NCBI GenBank assembly: GCA_965365445.1
Contig: CBDUBS010000007.1
Location: 1 to 42,156 of the forward strand
Direction: 5' to 3'
From: CBDUBS01 sp965365445
Lineage (GTDB): Bacteria; Bacteroidota; Rhodothermia; Rhodothermales; DASSAV01
DNA: 42,156 nucleotides
Shown here: positions 16,686 through 24,487 of the stretch, in pieces
Numbering within the stretch: position 1 is the stretch's first letter
How the letters are laid out: every line of letters starts with the position of its first letter
Translations under genes and position numbers: made by a program
The notes under the pieces: generated by a model
What the model was told of the DNA's origin: nothing
Database searches by the model: none
What the model saw: only the letters and a program-made list of their open reading frames with translations

Positions 16686-17480
16686 TCAGCGGATAGCGTG
16701 TGGAAACACCTCGACGACCGCTACAACGGGCAAATGGTCAGAGGCGATACGTGCGGCGGTTGAATCGTGGGCAGACAGGGACCGAATGAGCGCTCCTCGG
16801 ACATAAATACGGTCGAGCGCCAGCATCGGACGCGCCGAAGGGAAACTCAACGGCCATGCCCGCTGGTCGTAAACCGGACCGAACTCCAGGTTTAACTGCC
16901 GGGTGGCCCTGCATTTGCGCCACGCGTTCATGTCACCAAGCAGAATGGTTGGCCCCTGCAGATCGGGGTGATCCAGCAGCTTCTGCACCTGCCGTTTGCG
17001 GGTCCGATCGAGCAGCGCAAGGTGGGTGCTGACGATGCCGAGCGTGGCATCCGGCGATCCGTTCGGTATGCGCGCCGCCAACGCAGCACGGTGCTCCAGT
17101 TTATTGAACGACAGGTCCAGAGTAAACACCGAATCGATCGGACGGCGCGAAAGAATAGCGTTTCCCAGCCATCCGTGCCGGTGGAGCCGAGTCGAAACGA
17201 AGGCTACATGAAGCCCGAGAGCGCTTGCCAGATCGGTTAACGGATCCTGCCGGTCGAACGGGCGGAGCACTTCCTGAAGAGCGATGATATCGACTTCAAG
17301 CTCTGAAATGACTTCTGCGGCTCGCTCGGGCCTGTACTTTCGAGTGCTCAGGCCTATCCATCGATGGACGTTGTAGGTGGCGACTTTTATGACGTGCGAT
17401 TCGCCATCCCGATACCCGTAAGACTCGGTGACCAGCGCACCCTTTCGCGCCCCTCCGCTTTTTTTCCTTGAACCCTTCAT
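16686..17480 (-). CDS. Endonuclease/exonuclease/phosphatase (EEP) family protein
   Basis: A 264-aa metal-dependent phosphoesterase of the DNase I-like fold. The expected motifs appear in order: ATYNVHRW (metal Asn), IIALQEV (metal Glu), GIVSTHLAL (His), ILLGDMNAW (catalytic Asp/Asn), LDRIYVRG, and ASDHLPVVAVV (catalytic Asp-His). The N-terminal 25 residues are basic (MKGSRKKSGGARKG) with no clear signal peptide. Relatives cleave nucleic acid, phosphoinositides or sphingomyelin, and the substrate cannot be inferred here. In other bacteria close relatives sit beside cardiolipin-synthase-like genes, but no such neighbour is seen in this window. Confidence 0.88.
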   Translation of the reverse strand: MKGSRKKSGGARKGALVTESYGYRDGESHVIKVATYNVHRWIGLSTRKYRPERAAEVISELEVDIIALQEVLRPFDRQDPLTDLASALGLHVAFVSTRLHRHGWLGNAILSRRPIDSVFTLDLSFNKLEHRAALAARIPNGSPDATLGIVSTHLALLDRTRKRQVQKLLDHPDLQGPTILLGDMNAWRKCRATRQLNLEFGPVYDQRAWPLSFPSARPMLALDRIYVRGALIRSLSAHDSTAARIASDHLPVVAVVEVFPHAIR

Positions 17481-17573
17481 TTATCACCACCGGCGCCACG
17501 CCCGAGCTACTGAGGTAGCTGGTTAACCGGATATTGGAACCGCAAGTATACGCGCGAGGGGCGGGTGGGTTTT

Positions 17574-17936
17574 TCAGGCCAGGAATTGCTTTACCAGATG
17601 GATCAGTTCCCTGTTATCGAACGATTTTTGCAGAAAGGCACTGGCGCCTGACTGGAGGCTACGCTCCTTGAGGCAATGTCGTCCGTCCATGGACATCAGC
17701 ACGAACGGGGTCGTTTCGAAATGAGGAATCTTTCTCAGATTTTGAAGGATTTCCAGTCCGTTGAGTTGCGGAAGGTAATAATCGCTCAGGACGAGATCCG
17801 GCGAGCACCGCTCCGCCTGTGCAAGACCTTCGCGGCCGTCGGCCGCGCCAACTACGTGCCATCCTTCCCCTTCCAGAATCGTGGTGATCGATTCCAGAAC
17901 CGAAACATGGTCTTCAATTACCAGAACCGTTTTCAT
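17574..17936 (-). CDS. Single-domain response regulator (CheY-like receiver)
   Basis: A 120-aa receiver domain with no output domain. Acidic pocket Glu8/Asp9 (VLVIEDH), phospho-acceptor Asp52 (LVLSDYYLPQLNG), the switch Ser82 (VLMSMDG) and Lys104 (AFLQKSF) are all in place, so it should be phosphorylatable. The open frame extends upstream to 18107, but those residues are not family-like; ATG 17936 begins the canonical MKTVLVIEDH. No histidine kinase is adjacent. It lies downstream of the SET and methyltransferase/ATP-grasp genes but is separated from SET by 268 nt, so co-regulation is uncertain. Confidence 0.9.
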   Translation of the reverse strand: MKTVLVIEDHVSVLESITTILEGEGWHVVGAADGREGLAQAERCSPDLVLSDYYLPQLNGLEILQNLRKIPHFETTPFVLMSMDGRHCLKERSLQSGASAFLQKSFDNRELIHLVKQFLA

Positions 17937-18204
17937 AGCGCCATAATCAACCATGTGCCCCGTCTCGCCCGTTAACGCAGACGAGCCCTCCAACAGGCTG
18001 ATCATGCGCCGGTTACCCCCCAAATCGTGACCACTTCCACGGATAGACTTCCGGTGTAAACCAGGAGTACCCCCTTCCGGACAAACTCCCGGAGGTACCG
18101 CTATCAAGACTACTGTATAGATTGTGGTCAGTAAATAACCGACAGGCTAATTAGATAGGTACATCTGGCGCATTGTAGTGAACCTCCCATGAAGCCGGGC
18201 ATGG

Positions 18205-18582
18205 TCAGCCGTGGACTTCGAACCAGAGAGGCGACAGATCGGTCGGTTCGCCGTTATAGTTTATGGTCAGTTCCTCACCGGCACGTACATCCCGAAGTGC
18301 ATAAAAGTCGATCGTTTCATTTCCGACATCTCTGACGTAACAGGCATTGGGATGGTACGAATGATTCATGAACGAGCAGGAGCCCATAGCCAGGGCGACG
18401 TCTCCGGTCTCATCGTCCCAACCGAAGTAGTAGTGAAACAGACGTGATCGATCCAACCACTGTGTTTCAGCCGCCGGAATCACAACGACACCGGCTCGTT
18501 CGATCAACTCGCCCTGCCGGAAACCCGCCGTTGCGAAAACCCCTTTCCCTTTGGGACCTGCAAAACGTATTTCGGTGCACAT
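18205..18582 (-). CDS. SET-domain protein (putative lysine methyltransferase)
   Basis: A compact 125-aa SET domain. It has the N-terminal GPKGKGVFATAGFRQGELIE, the SAM-pocket pseudoknot GSCSFMNHSYHPNACYV (Asn-His-Ser at 73-75) and the second half GEELTINYNG with the catalytic-type Tyr109. It would transfer methyl groups from SAM to a protein lysine. The open frame reaches a GTG at 18621; ATG 18582, just before the domain, was chosen. It starts 71 nt after the stop of the methyltransferase/ATP-grasp fusion on the same strand, suggesting a shared transcript. No histone-like substrate is encoded nearby. Bacterial SET proteins modify ribosomal or chromatin-like proteins, but the target here is unknown. 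Confidence 0.87.
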   Translation of the reverse strand: MCTEIRFAGPKGKGVFATAGFRQGELIERAGVVVIPAAETQWLDRSRLFHYYFGWDDETGDVALAMGSCSFMNHSYHPNACYVRDVGNETIDFYALRDVRAGEELTINYNGEPTDLSPLWFEVHG

Positions 18583-18653
18583 TGGGCCGGGTGAGGGAGA
18601 TCCCTTCCGAATCTCCCCCACGAATTATGGATGAGAGGCAGCACTAACACCAG

Positions 18654-20699
18654 TCAGGAGGGGATTTCCTCCCCGATTTTGAGACGCTGGACGGCAGCCG
18701 AGAGGATCATTTCGAGCATTTTCGGATACGGAGTATCCGCATGCGCCGCCATACCGGCCAGATGGCCATCCCAACACCACCCCGGGTTCGGGTTAACCTC
18801 GAGCAGCTTGGGGACTCCGTCGCCGTCCAGCCGCCAGTCCAGTCTGGCGTAATCCCTGCACTCCAGGCGGTTGAATAGTTTGATGCTGTACTCTTCAATC
18901 ATCCGCCGGGTATCGAAGGGCAGATCGGCGGGTATCGCTTTGAGACCCCAATATGGAGACCCCGGCACCCATTTGGCCTCGTAACCACAGATGCGAGGCA
19001 ACTCGGGGGCGAGGTGCTGAGCGACGTAATCTTCTTCCGTTATCGGTAGGATCGTATAAGCATCCGGAGGGTTTCCGATGATGCCAATGGTTAAATCCTG
19101 ACCGGGTAAAAACTCCTCGACCAGGAGCGGTTTATCGTAACCGAACTGCTCCCTGATCTGCGAGATCGCGTCGATCAGTTCCTCGGAGGCGCCGGCTACA
19201 CTCCGCTGCGTGATCCCGAAAGAGCTATCCCCCGCGTTGGGCTTGACGATTACCGGAAAGGAAAACGGAAGGTCGAATTCCGTGGCGTCGGGCTGGATAA
19301 AAAAAGCGGCGGGCACCGGGATGCCCAGCTCCTTCGCCACACCCCGAACGAGCGACTTATCGTAGCAATACGCGAGGCATTGCGGGTTTCCACCCGTATA
19401 CGGTATACCCAGGATCTCCAGCAGCGCCGGTACGTGCAACTCTTTTCGGGGGTCGTTATCAAATCCCTCGTCACAGAGATTGAATACCAGGTCGGCTTTG
19501 CCCTTCTGTTTCCGCAGGTCATCCAGAAGCGTTTCGTGCCGATCGAGATAGGTGAACTTGAACTTATCAGACGCTTCAAGAGCCTGCTTTAACCGGTCGA
19601 TCACTTCGAAATCGTCCTGATCAAACACGGAGTCCGGTTTCATGCCGTCAGGCTTCGAGGGATCGCCCAGCACGACCACCACATGAGGCGCCCGGGAGCG
19701 GATCTTTTTGCGAGCGGCGGGCGCCTTTCTTACTCGGGCCGTAGCCAGGATGCGTTGAGCCATCATACCCAGATCCTGGTTTCGCGCAGAATCCGGAACG
19801 AGCGCCCCCTCCTGTTGGAAATCCACGAAACCGGCAGCGCCCATTAATTCGCCGAGTTGTTCCGGCGTGTACAATCGTTCGGCATAAAACTGATCGGCCA
19901 GCACCCCTTTTTCGGCGTGAGTGATTACCTCTCGGGATATCATGCGCCGGCCGTCATCCGACAACGAGCGCTCCCGGCAGACGAAATGCTTTTTGTCGAT
20001 CCACTCCCAGGAGCGAGCCTGAAAATTTGACCGCAGGTACTCGCCGTCGGTCACGTCGATCAGGATGCGCCCCTCCGGCTTGAGCACCCTGAAAACCTCC
20101 CGGAGCACCCTCAGGTCGTCCTCGATGGTATCGAAATAGCCGAAGCTGTTTCCCAGTATGACTACGACCTCAAATGTATCCGAGGCAAACGGAAGCTTGC
20201 GCGCATCGCCTTCCCGGAAACGCACCGGCAAAGCTTCCTTACGGGCCTTCTCTTTTGCTTTCTGAATGAGGTAGCGCGACCTGTCGAGACCTTCCACCGC
20301 CTGGTATCCCCGCCGGGCGAACTCGATGGCGTGCCGTCCCTGCCCGCAGCACAAATCCAGCATGGCCGCACCGGAAGAAAGCCCCAGGATGTTTTCGAAT
20401 ACATCCACTTCGCGCCGGGTGATGCCGTCGTCATCAACGACATCGGCGTCGGTTTTGAGATAGAGCCGGTTGAAAAGCCCCCGCCACCAATCGGACCGGA
20501 CATGCTCCTCCAGATTGCGCACCGGTCCCAGGGTTCGCTGGGTCGTCCGGCTGCCGGTCCGGTTCTTCTGCTGGCTGTTCTTCGACGGCGCCACCCCGGC
20601 GCTCCCGTTCTTTCCGTTACTACGACCGTTGCGATGTCCCACGCCGCGTAACGGTTCATCGCCCGGCAAAGGTTCACTCATAGCAGCATGGATCTCCAT
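18654..20699 (-). CDS. Fusion protein: SAM-dependent methyltransferase plus D-Ala-D-Ala-ligase-like ATP-grasp ligase
   Basis: A 681-aa two-enzyme fusion. Residues 1-60 are a low-complexity basic stretch. Residues about 60-325 are a class I methyltransferase (motif I MLDLCCGQGRH at 113-123; VILGNSFGYFDTIEDDLRVL; FRVLKPEGRILIDVTDGEY). Residues about 338-680 are an ATP-grasp domain close to D-alanine-D-alanine ligase: GIPYTGGNPQCLAYCYDKSL at 431-450, FPVIVKPNAGDSSFGI at 481-496, LLVEEFLPGQDLTIGI, and the metal/nucleotide motif ARLDWRLD with KLLEVNPNPGW. Ligases of this fold join a carboxylate to an amine using ATP. The fusion is unusual for Ddl and argues against a plain cell-wall role: it more likely ligates and methylates the same small molecule or peptide. 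A SET gene follows. ATG at residue 7 is an alternative start. Confidence 0.87.
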   Translation of the reverse strand: MEIHAAMSEPLPGDEPLRGVGHRNGRSNGKNGSAGVAPSKNSQQKNRTGSRTTQRTLGPVRNLEEHVRSDWWRGLFNRLYLKTDADVVDDDGITRREVDVFENILGLSSGAAMLDLCCGQGRHAIEFARRGYQAVEGLDRSRYLIQKAKEKARKEALPVRFREGDARKLPFASDTFEVVVILGNSFGYFDTIEDDLRVLREVFRVLKPEGRILIDVTDGEYLRSNFQARSWEWIDKKHFVCRERSLSDDGRRMISREVITHAEKGVLADQFYAERLYTPEQLGELMGAAGFVDFQQEGALVPDSARNQDLGMMAQRILATARVRKAPAARKKIRSRAPHVVVVLGDPSKPDGMKPDSVFDQDDFEVIDRLKQALEASDKFKFTYLDRHETLLDDLRKQKGKADLVFNLCDEGFDNDPRKELHVPALLEILGIPYTGGNPQCLAYCYDKSLVRGVAKELGIPVPAAFFIQPDATEFDLPFSFPVIVKPNAGDSSFGITQRSVAGASEELIDAISQIREQFGYDKPLLVEEFLPGQDLTIGIIGNPPDAYTILPITEEDYVAQHLAPELPRICGYEAKWVPGSPYWGLKAIPADLPFDTRRMIEEYSIKLFNRLECRDYARLDWRLDGDGVPKLLEVNPNPGWCWDGHLAGMAAHADTPYPKMLEMILSAAVQRLKIGEEIPS

Positions 20700-20972
20700 G
20701 ATTTAGGTTGACATGCACCACCCGATCCCGACGAGATGGATAGTACAATGAAAACATCGCTTATGCTACAGGAGAAAGAGGGAGTTTGGGATCTTAATAG
20801 TCGCACAAGGAGATCGGGGCCATGCTTACGGAATGGAATAGTGCATGAATGAATCATGAATTCAAATGAAGGGTCTGCCCTGCAATGATGTACGTCGATC
20901 CCCATGCAAGACGAGCGGGCTCCCGCGCCCGGAAACGTGAAACCATCGTCCATACGGAAACGTTGATCAATG

Positions 20973-21111
20973 AAGAGAGCGCCACTGACCGAGTGAACCA
21001 AAATTACGTGCCAACGCATCATCTGGGCCCGAATCGTTATTTGGGGTTAGATAACTGAATCTGGCACCTGGCAGCACGGGTCACTTCATCCCAGTGGCGC
21101 TCTCTTTTTTT
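20973..21111 (+). ncRNA. Candidate structured small RNA with terminator-like end (or small inverted-repeat element)
   Basis: The 613-nt gap between the fusion gene and the cell-wall hydrolase holds a 139-nt segment closed by a perfect 15-bp inverted repeat (20973-20987 with 21092-21106) and followed at once by T7 on the plus strand. Further nested pairings are AGTGAACC (20992-20999) with GGGTCACT (21078-21085, one mismatch), GTGCCA (21008-21013) with TGGCAC (21062-21067), and a GTTAT/ATAAC hairpin (21036-21055). The nested, bulged rod plus a U-tract fits a stand-alone RNA, in outline like 6S-type RNAs. No family consensus was recognised and no promoter is obvious. A miniature inverted-repeat element is the main alternative, although no target duplication is visible. 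Confidence 0.45.
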
Positions 21112-21251
21112 GAGCGCTCCGGTCGGAGTTCACCTAACGTCGCGGCAGCCAGCAAGCCGATTGTTTCGTGCATCCTGCGGAGCCGTTTGATTATCTCATT
21201 TCCGGTTTCCTCGTCCGCCGGGTAACCGATTGAAACTTTCTTGTTTCGATA

Positions 21252-21273
21252 GTTGTAAGTATATTGTTACAAC
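21252..21273. promoter_or_regulatory. Inverted repeat GTTGTAA-N8-TTACAAC upstream of the cell-wall hydrolase
   Basis: Perfect 7-bp arms with an 8-nt AT-rich spacer, 40 nt upstream of the ATG at 21313. Symmetry, spacing and position suit a dimeric regulator's operator or the promoter region. Regulator unknown. Confidence 0.4.
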
Positions 21274-21312
21274 ACAATAGCTTACTTAGTGCAATCAACT
21301 CCGACGGACTTT

Positions 21313-21975
21313 ATGCTTCGTATTTCAACCTCACGTGCATTTGTCGGTAGTCCCTCGAAATCGGGCAGCGCATGGAAGCGAAACGCGCGCGATCTGACCA
21401 TCGTTACCGCCGTTCTGCTGGTTGCGCTTGTAATTCATCTCACGGGATCCTCTCCGTCATCCCTGCTGGCGTCTGCCGCACTTAGCCCTGTGAGCCTCGA
21501 AGAAATTACGGTAGAGGCCGGACCGGATGTACAGAGTGAGCCCGACCGGTCGGAAGTGTTGTGGCTGGCCCGGGCAATCTACTCGGAAACGAAACAGCCC
21601 CAGGAGCAGGAACTCGTTGCGTGGGTAATCCGAAACCGCCTCGAGACGGGATACCGAGGCAAAACGTCGTACCGGAGTGTCGTGCTCGATCCCTTGCAGT
21701 TCAGCGCTTTCAATCCGGGCAGCCGTGTACGAAAATACTACAGCTCGTTGCAGGAAAACTCCCGGGCAACCGGTTGGAATGCCGCCATCGGCATTGCGCG
21801 CAGAGTAGCTACGGCCTCACCGGAAGCGCGGCCGTTCAGCCCGACTACAAGGCACTTCTATAGCGAGCGTTCCATGGTGGGACGCAAGATGCCGGCGTGG
21901 GCGGTTAACAAGATGCCGGTAAAGCTTCCCCAAGTCGATGAGCGGCGGTTTCGTTTCTTTGCGGCCGTGAATTGA
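21313..21975 (+). CDS. Cell-wall hydrolase, SleB/CwlJ-like (Hydrolase_2), membrane-anchored
   Basis: About 220 aa. A basic N-terminus and one transmembrane helix (LTIVTAVLLVALVIHLTG) put the rest outside the inner membrane. The catalytic part begins VLWLARAIYSETKQPQEQELVAWVIRNR, the pattern of SleB-type lytic transglycosylases with the catalytic Glu in YSE, and continues through SYRSVVLDPLQFSAFNPGS. It would cleave peptidoglycan glycan strands; in a non-spore-former this means growth or remodelling. GTG 21289 would add 8 residues; ATG 21313 was chosen. It stands alone between the structured intergenic segment and a response regulator on the same strand. Confidence 0.78.
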   Translation: MLRISTSRAFVGSPSKSGSAWKRNARDLTIVTAVLLVALVIHLTGSSPSSLLASAALSPVSLEEITVEAGPDVQSEPDRSEVLWLARAIYSETKQPQEQELVAWVIRNRLETGYRGKTSYRSVVLDPLQFSAFNPGSRVRKYYSSLQENSRATGWNAAIGIARRVATASPEARPFSPTTRHFYSERSMVGRKMPAWAVNKMPVKLPQVDERRFRFFAAVN

Positions 21976-22211
21976 CAGGCCTAACGGGGGTCGGGTTACC
22001 CGGCGTGCGTGCATTTCCAATGGTTGGCGAGGCCTGTTAAACTCCGGCTGCTTCCGTCGATACTAAGGGCGTCGAGGGGCTGAATACCGGCGAGCATATG
22101 TGCAATCAGAATAAACGGTGAACGTGTCCGCTTGGCGGCATATCAGCCTATATTCAATCCTGTCTTGGCCTTACACAGGGTTTAGTTCGTTTCATTGTTA
22201 CCCCAGGCGCC

Positions 22212-22922
22212 ATGAAGTCCTCCGTTGCCTATCGTCCGCTTACTGATTATCGCATTTCAGGAGATCGCAGCACACGCGTTCTTATCGTTGATGATCACCC
22301 GGCCGTGCGACTGGCTCTTGCCAATACGATCAACGGAGCGCACGACCTGGAAGTCTGCGGAGAGGCCGCATCCGGAACCGAGGCCCTTGCCATTATAGCC
22401 CGGACCAATCCTGATGCGGCCGTCATCGACATTTCCCTGGAGGACGTGCACGGCTTGGATCTCATTGAAACCATACGGGCCCAGTACCCCAACCTTCAGG
22501 TTGTCGTGTTTTCGATGTATGATGAGAGCGTGTATGCGGAGCGGGCGCTGCGGGCCGGGGCGGCCGGGTACGTAATGAAGAACGAACCTACCCACACCGT
22601 ATTGCAGGCGCTGCGTACGGTAGCTCAGGGCGAGGTGTATGTAAGTGGCCGAATGGCCGCCCGTATGCTCAACAACCTGGTGGCGGGCAGAACGTCGGTG
22701 AGCACGGTTGGCGTTGATACGCTAACCGACCGTGAAATGGCCGTTTTTCAGATGCTCGGCGAAGGCTATAGCGTGGAAGACATTTCGAACCGGCTGCACC
22801 TGGCCAGAAAAACGGTAGAGCACCACCGGCGCAATGCACGCGATAAGCTGGGGTTCGGGTCTACTGCCGAGTTGCTCTCGTATGCCGTGCAATGGATGCA
22901 CGGTCAGGGAATGACGCACTGA
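22212..22922 (+). CDS. NarL/FixJ-type response regulator
   Basis: A 236-aa two-domain regulator. The receiver has Asp27/Asp28 (VLIVDDH), phospho-acceptor Asp73 (AAVIDISLEDVHG), Ser101 (VVFSMYD) and Lys123 (GYVMKNE). The LuxR-type helix-turn-helix at about 172-229 has LTDREMAVFQMLGEGYSVED, then NRLHLARKTVEHHRRNARDK. It should bind DNA as a dimer when phosphorylated. No cognate histidine kinase is encoded next to it. The 236-nt gap upstream of the ATG is free of genes and presumably holds its promoter. A strong terminator follows. Confidence 0.94.
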   Translation: MKSSVAYRPLTDYRISGDRSTRVLIVDDHPAVRLALANTINGAHDLEVCGEAASGTEALAIIARTNPDAAVIDISLEDVHGLDLIETIRAQYPNLQVVVFSMYDESVYAERALRAGAAGYVMKNEPTHTVLQALRTVAQGEVYVSGRMAARMLNNLVAGRTSVSTVGVDTLTDREMAVFQMLGEGYSVEDISNRLHLARKTVEHHRRNARDKLGFGSTAELLSYAVQWMHGQGMTH

Positions 22923-23024
22923 TCGTTCCGGCTGGGGCATTGCCGAGTAACACCCACGCATCCAAAGGATAATGTATGGGCAACGATGGATGATACGTGT
23001 TTGATCGAGATAGATAAAAACTCA

Positions 23025-23060
23025 GGGGGCGCCGGATTATGTAGCCGGCGCCCCCTTTCT
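23025..23060. terminator. Bidirectional intrinsic terminator
   Basis: Perfect 11-bp stem GGGGGCGCCGG / CCGGCGCCCCC (23025-23035, 23045-23055) followed by TTTCTAT on plus and TGAGTTTTTAT on minus. It sits between the response regulator (plus) and the end of the small minus-strand gene cluster, serving both. Confidence 0.85.
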
Positions 23061-23277
23061 ATATTCGGGAATGGCGAGCCATGACCATAGCCGGTCGGCC
23101 GCCAAGGTATTTCAAATGGATCACCCACAGGTAACGCCGAAACTCCCCCGGAATGACCCGCCATTCACTCGTGCGGGCGATTGTCCATCCTTCCTTTAAC
23201 AGGCTCACTATCCGGGGATGCTCCTCTACCCGCTCCCCTTCCGGAATAGTCAGCCATACTTTTCTTTCCTTAGCCAT
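23059..23277 (-). CDS. Small hypothetical protein, 72 aa
   Basis: Unrecognised. Mixed-charge, probably soluble small protein (begins MAKERKVWLTIPEGERVEEH; contains a Trp-rich centre). AAAGGCGATA before the ATG is a fair ribosome-binding site. It is 28 nt downstream of a 53-aa membrane protein gene and ends at the bidirectional terminator, which supports it as the last gene of a small operon. Two longer antisense or shifted frames here are discounted. Confidence 0.65.
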   Translation of the reverse strand: MAKERKVWLTIPEGERVEEHPRIVSLLKEGWTIARTSEWRVIPGEFRRYLWVIHLKYLGGRPAMVMARHSRI

Positions 23278-23305
23278 TATCGCCTTTAAACCTTTATTGC
23301 CGATG

Positions 23306-23467
23306 TCAAACGTAATAACCTGCCGCCAGGATCGCGACAGCCATCATACCAAAGCAAAGAAACAACACCGCAAGGTAAGCCGCTTGTTGGAATAGAGGCC
23401 GGTCCGTAGCAATACCCCCCTCCCTGCTGCTTACGCTCTCTCTTGCTGCTTCTAACCGTTCGTCCAT
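23306..23467 (-). CDS. Tiny single-pass membrane protein, 53 aa
   Basis: A short gene easily missed by length cut-offs. It begins MDERLEAARESVSSREG, a charged cytosolic segment, then one hydrophobic helix (AAYLAVLFLCFGMMAVAILAA) and ends GYYV. The composition, with one clean transmembrane span at the C-terminus, is typical of real small membrane proteins and not of a shadow frame. It lies in line with a 72-aa gene downstream (28 nt) and an 83-aa two-span protein upstream on the same strand. No function is known; a membrane complex subunit or regulator is possible. Confidence 0.6.
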   Translation of the reverse strand: MDERLEAARESVSSREGGIATDRPLFQQAAYLAVLFLCFGMMAVAILAAGYYV

Positions 23468-23674
23468 AACCGATACCCCGTAAGCTTTTACTTACCATGC
23501 CTATAGATCTCACATCCGTTCTGTAGTACGAGGATCTTCATGTCGAGTTTTACGCAGGCAGGCGAAATACCTGTAAGTAACCGGTGTGTTGCAGCACCGG
23601 ACGGATCGAGCTTTCCTGTCTTTCGGAAGAAGCCCGGCAATCCCGGCGCCCTGCTCTAATGGAGAAAGCGCGGC

Positions 23675-23926
23675 TCAATCCTTTACGACCGTCGTATTTT
23701 TTTGCTTGAAAAAGCCGACTGCCATAACCAGCAGGAACGTAATCAGCCCTGCCCCCAGCGTAATCGCCCAGCTTCCCTCGTACCCGACGAGTAAATGAGG
23801 CAGCCCTAAGGCAAAAAGCATAATGACCAGCAGACTGCTTATCACGCCCGTCCATATGAGCGTGGAAGCGCCTGTGGACTTTTGAGCGGTACCGTGGGGA
23901 GTTTCCGGTTGAAAAGAAGTTGCCAT
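23675..23926 (-). CDS. Small two-span membrane protein, 83 aa
   Basis: Unrecognised. After a polar 22-residue start (MATSFQPETPHG) there are two hydrophobic helices (TLIWTGVISSLLVIMLFALG and WAITLGAGLITFLLVMAVGF) joined by a short loop, ending in a basic tail (FKQKNTTVVKD). The frame is open upstream to 24040, but the longer form runs into the neighbouring gene. Member of the minus-strand cluster of small genes at 23059-24314. No hairpin with a T-tract follows, so transcription may continue into the 53-aa gene 207 nt downstream. Confidence 0.65.
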   Translation of the reverse strand: MATSFQPETPHGTAQKSTGASTLIWTGVISSLLVIMLFALGLPHLLVGYEGSWAITLGAGLITFLLVMAVGFFKQKNTTVVKD

Positions 23927-24002
23927 AGGTTTTGATGCAGGTTTAATGATGTTTACGTGTTTTGACGAGCGGAAGGGGGTAAAACCTGTTAGCCGCCAGA
24001 CT

Positions 24003-24314
24003 TCAGCCATTGGAGGAGGAAATTTCCTTGTCCTTCCCATCCTCGGCTGCCTGCCGACCCATATAATGACCCGTGCCCGTGCGGCTCATTCCTTCCTGTA
24101 TGGGACTATCCTCACCCTCATCCCGATCAGGCGGTGAAGACTCTGCTCCACGCCGCACGCCGGAAGCCGCGCCGTCTGCCGCCGGCCCGGACCGGGGCGC
24201 CCCCTGCACGTCACCTTCCGCTCCCCTATCATAGGTTCCGGCCTCCTGGTCTCCCGCTTCAACATCGGGACGTATCTGATCCGGCGTATCATCATCTTTA
24301 ACGATTTTTGCCAT
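24003..24314 (-). CDS. Small acidic, disordered protein, 103 aa
   Basis: Unrecognised. Rich in Asp, Glu, Gly and Ser throughout (MAKIVKDDDTPDQIRPDVEA at the start, ending in an acidic and Ser-rich tail), with no hydrophobic core, so it is probably disordered and cytosolic. AAGG 9 nt upstream supports the ATG. It heads the minus-strand cluster of small genes. Low-complexity acidic proteins of this kind are often stress-induced, but nothing in the sequence proves that here. Confidence 0.55.
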   Translation of the reverse strand: MAKIVKDDDTPDQIRPDVEAGDQEAGTYDRGAEGDVQGAPRSGPAADGAASGVRRGAESSPPDRDEGEDSPIQEGMSRTGTGHYMGRQAAEDGKDKEISSSNG

Positions 24315-24487
24315 ACAGCATTGCCTTTCGGTTTAGTTTGCGTTTCAGCCGCAGGTTACACAGCAACATGATTTCCCAGGTTTAGCGCGGAGCCGGGAGT
24401 TTCCTGAAGCATTACATCTGCTAACCTGCCGGAAAGCGGAATCTCTCTCGCGAGGCGTATAACCTGCAATCGTAAACCAGTCAGGAG

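Noticed and set aside
20760..20870. Short plus-strand frame of 34 codons (starting MKTSLMLQ)
   Set aside because: No ribosome-binding site, no family, and too short to support.
20678..21022. Minus-strand frame of 114 codons spanning the fusion gene's 5' end and the structured segment
   Set aside because: Composition is not protein-like, it overlaps the fusion gene start in another frame, and it runs into the inverted repeat arm.
21036..21106. T-box leader, because of a TGGCACC near the terminator-like end
   Set aside because: Only that short motif fits; the segment is too short, has no Stem I or specifier loop, and no aminoacyl-tRNA or amino-acid gene follows.
21285..21293. CTTAGTGCA, matching nine bases of the GntR palindrome, before the cell-wall hydrolase
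   Set aside because: A half-site of nine bases is expected by chance at this scale, and the palindrome is not completed.
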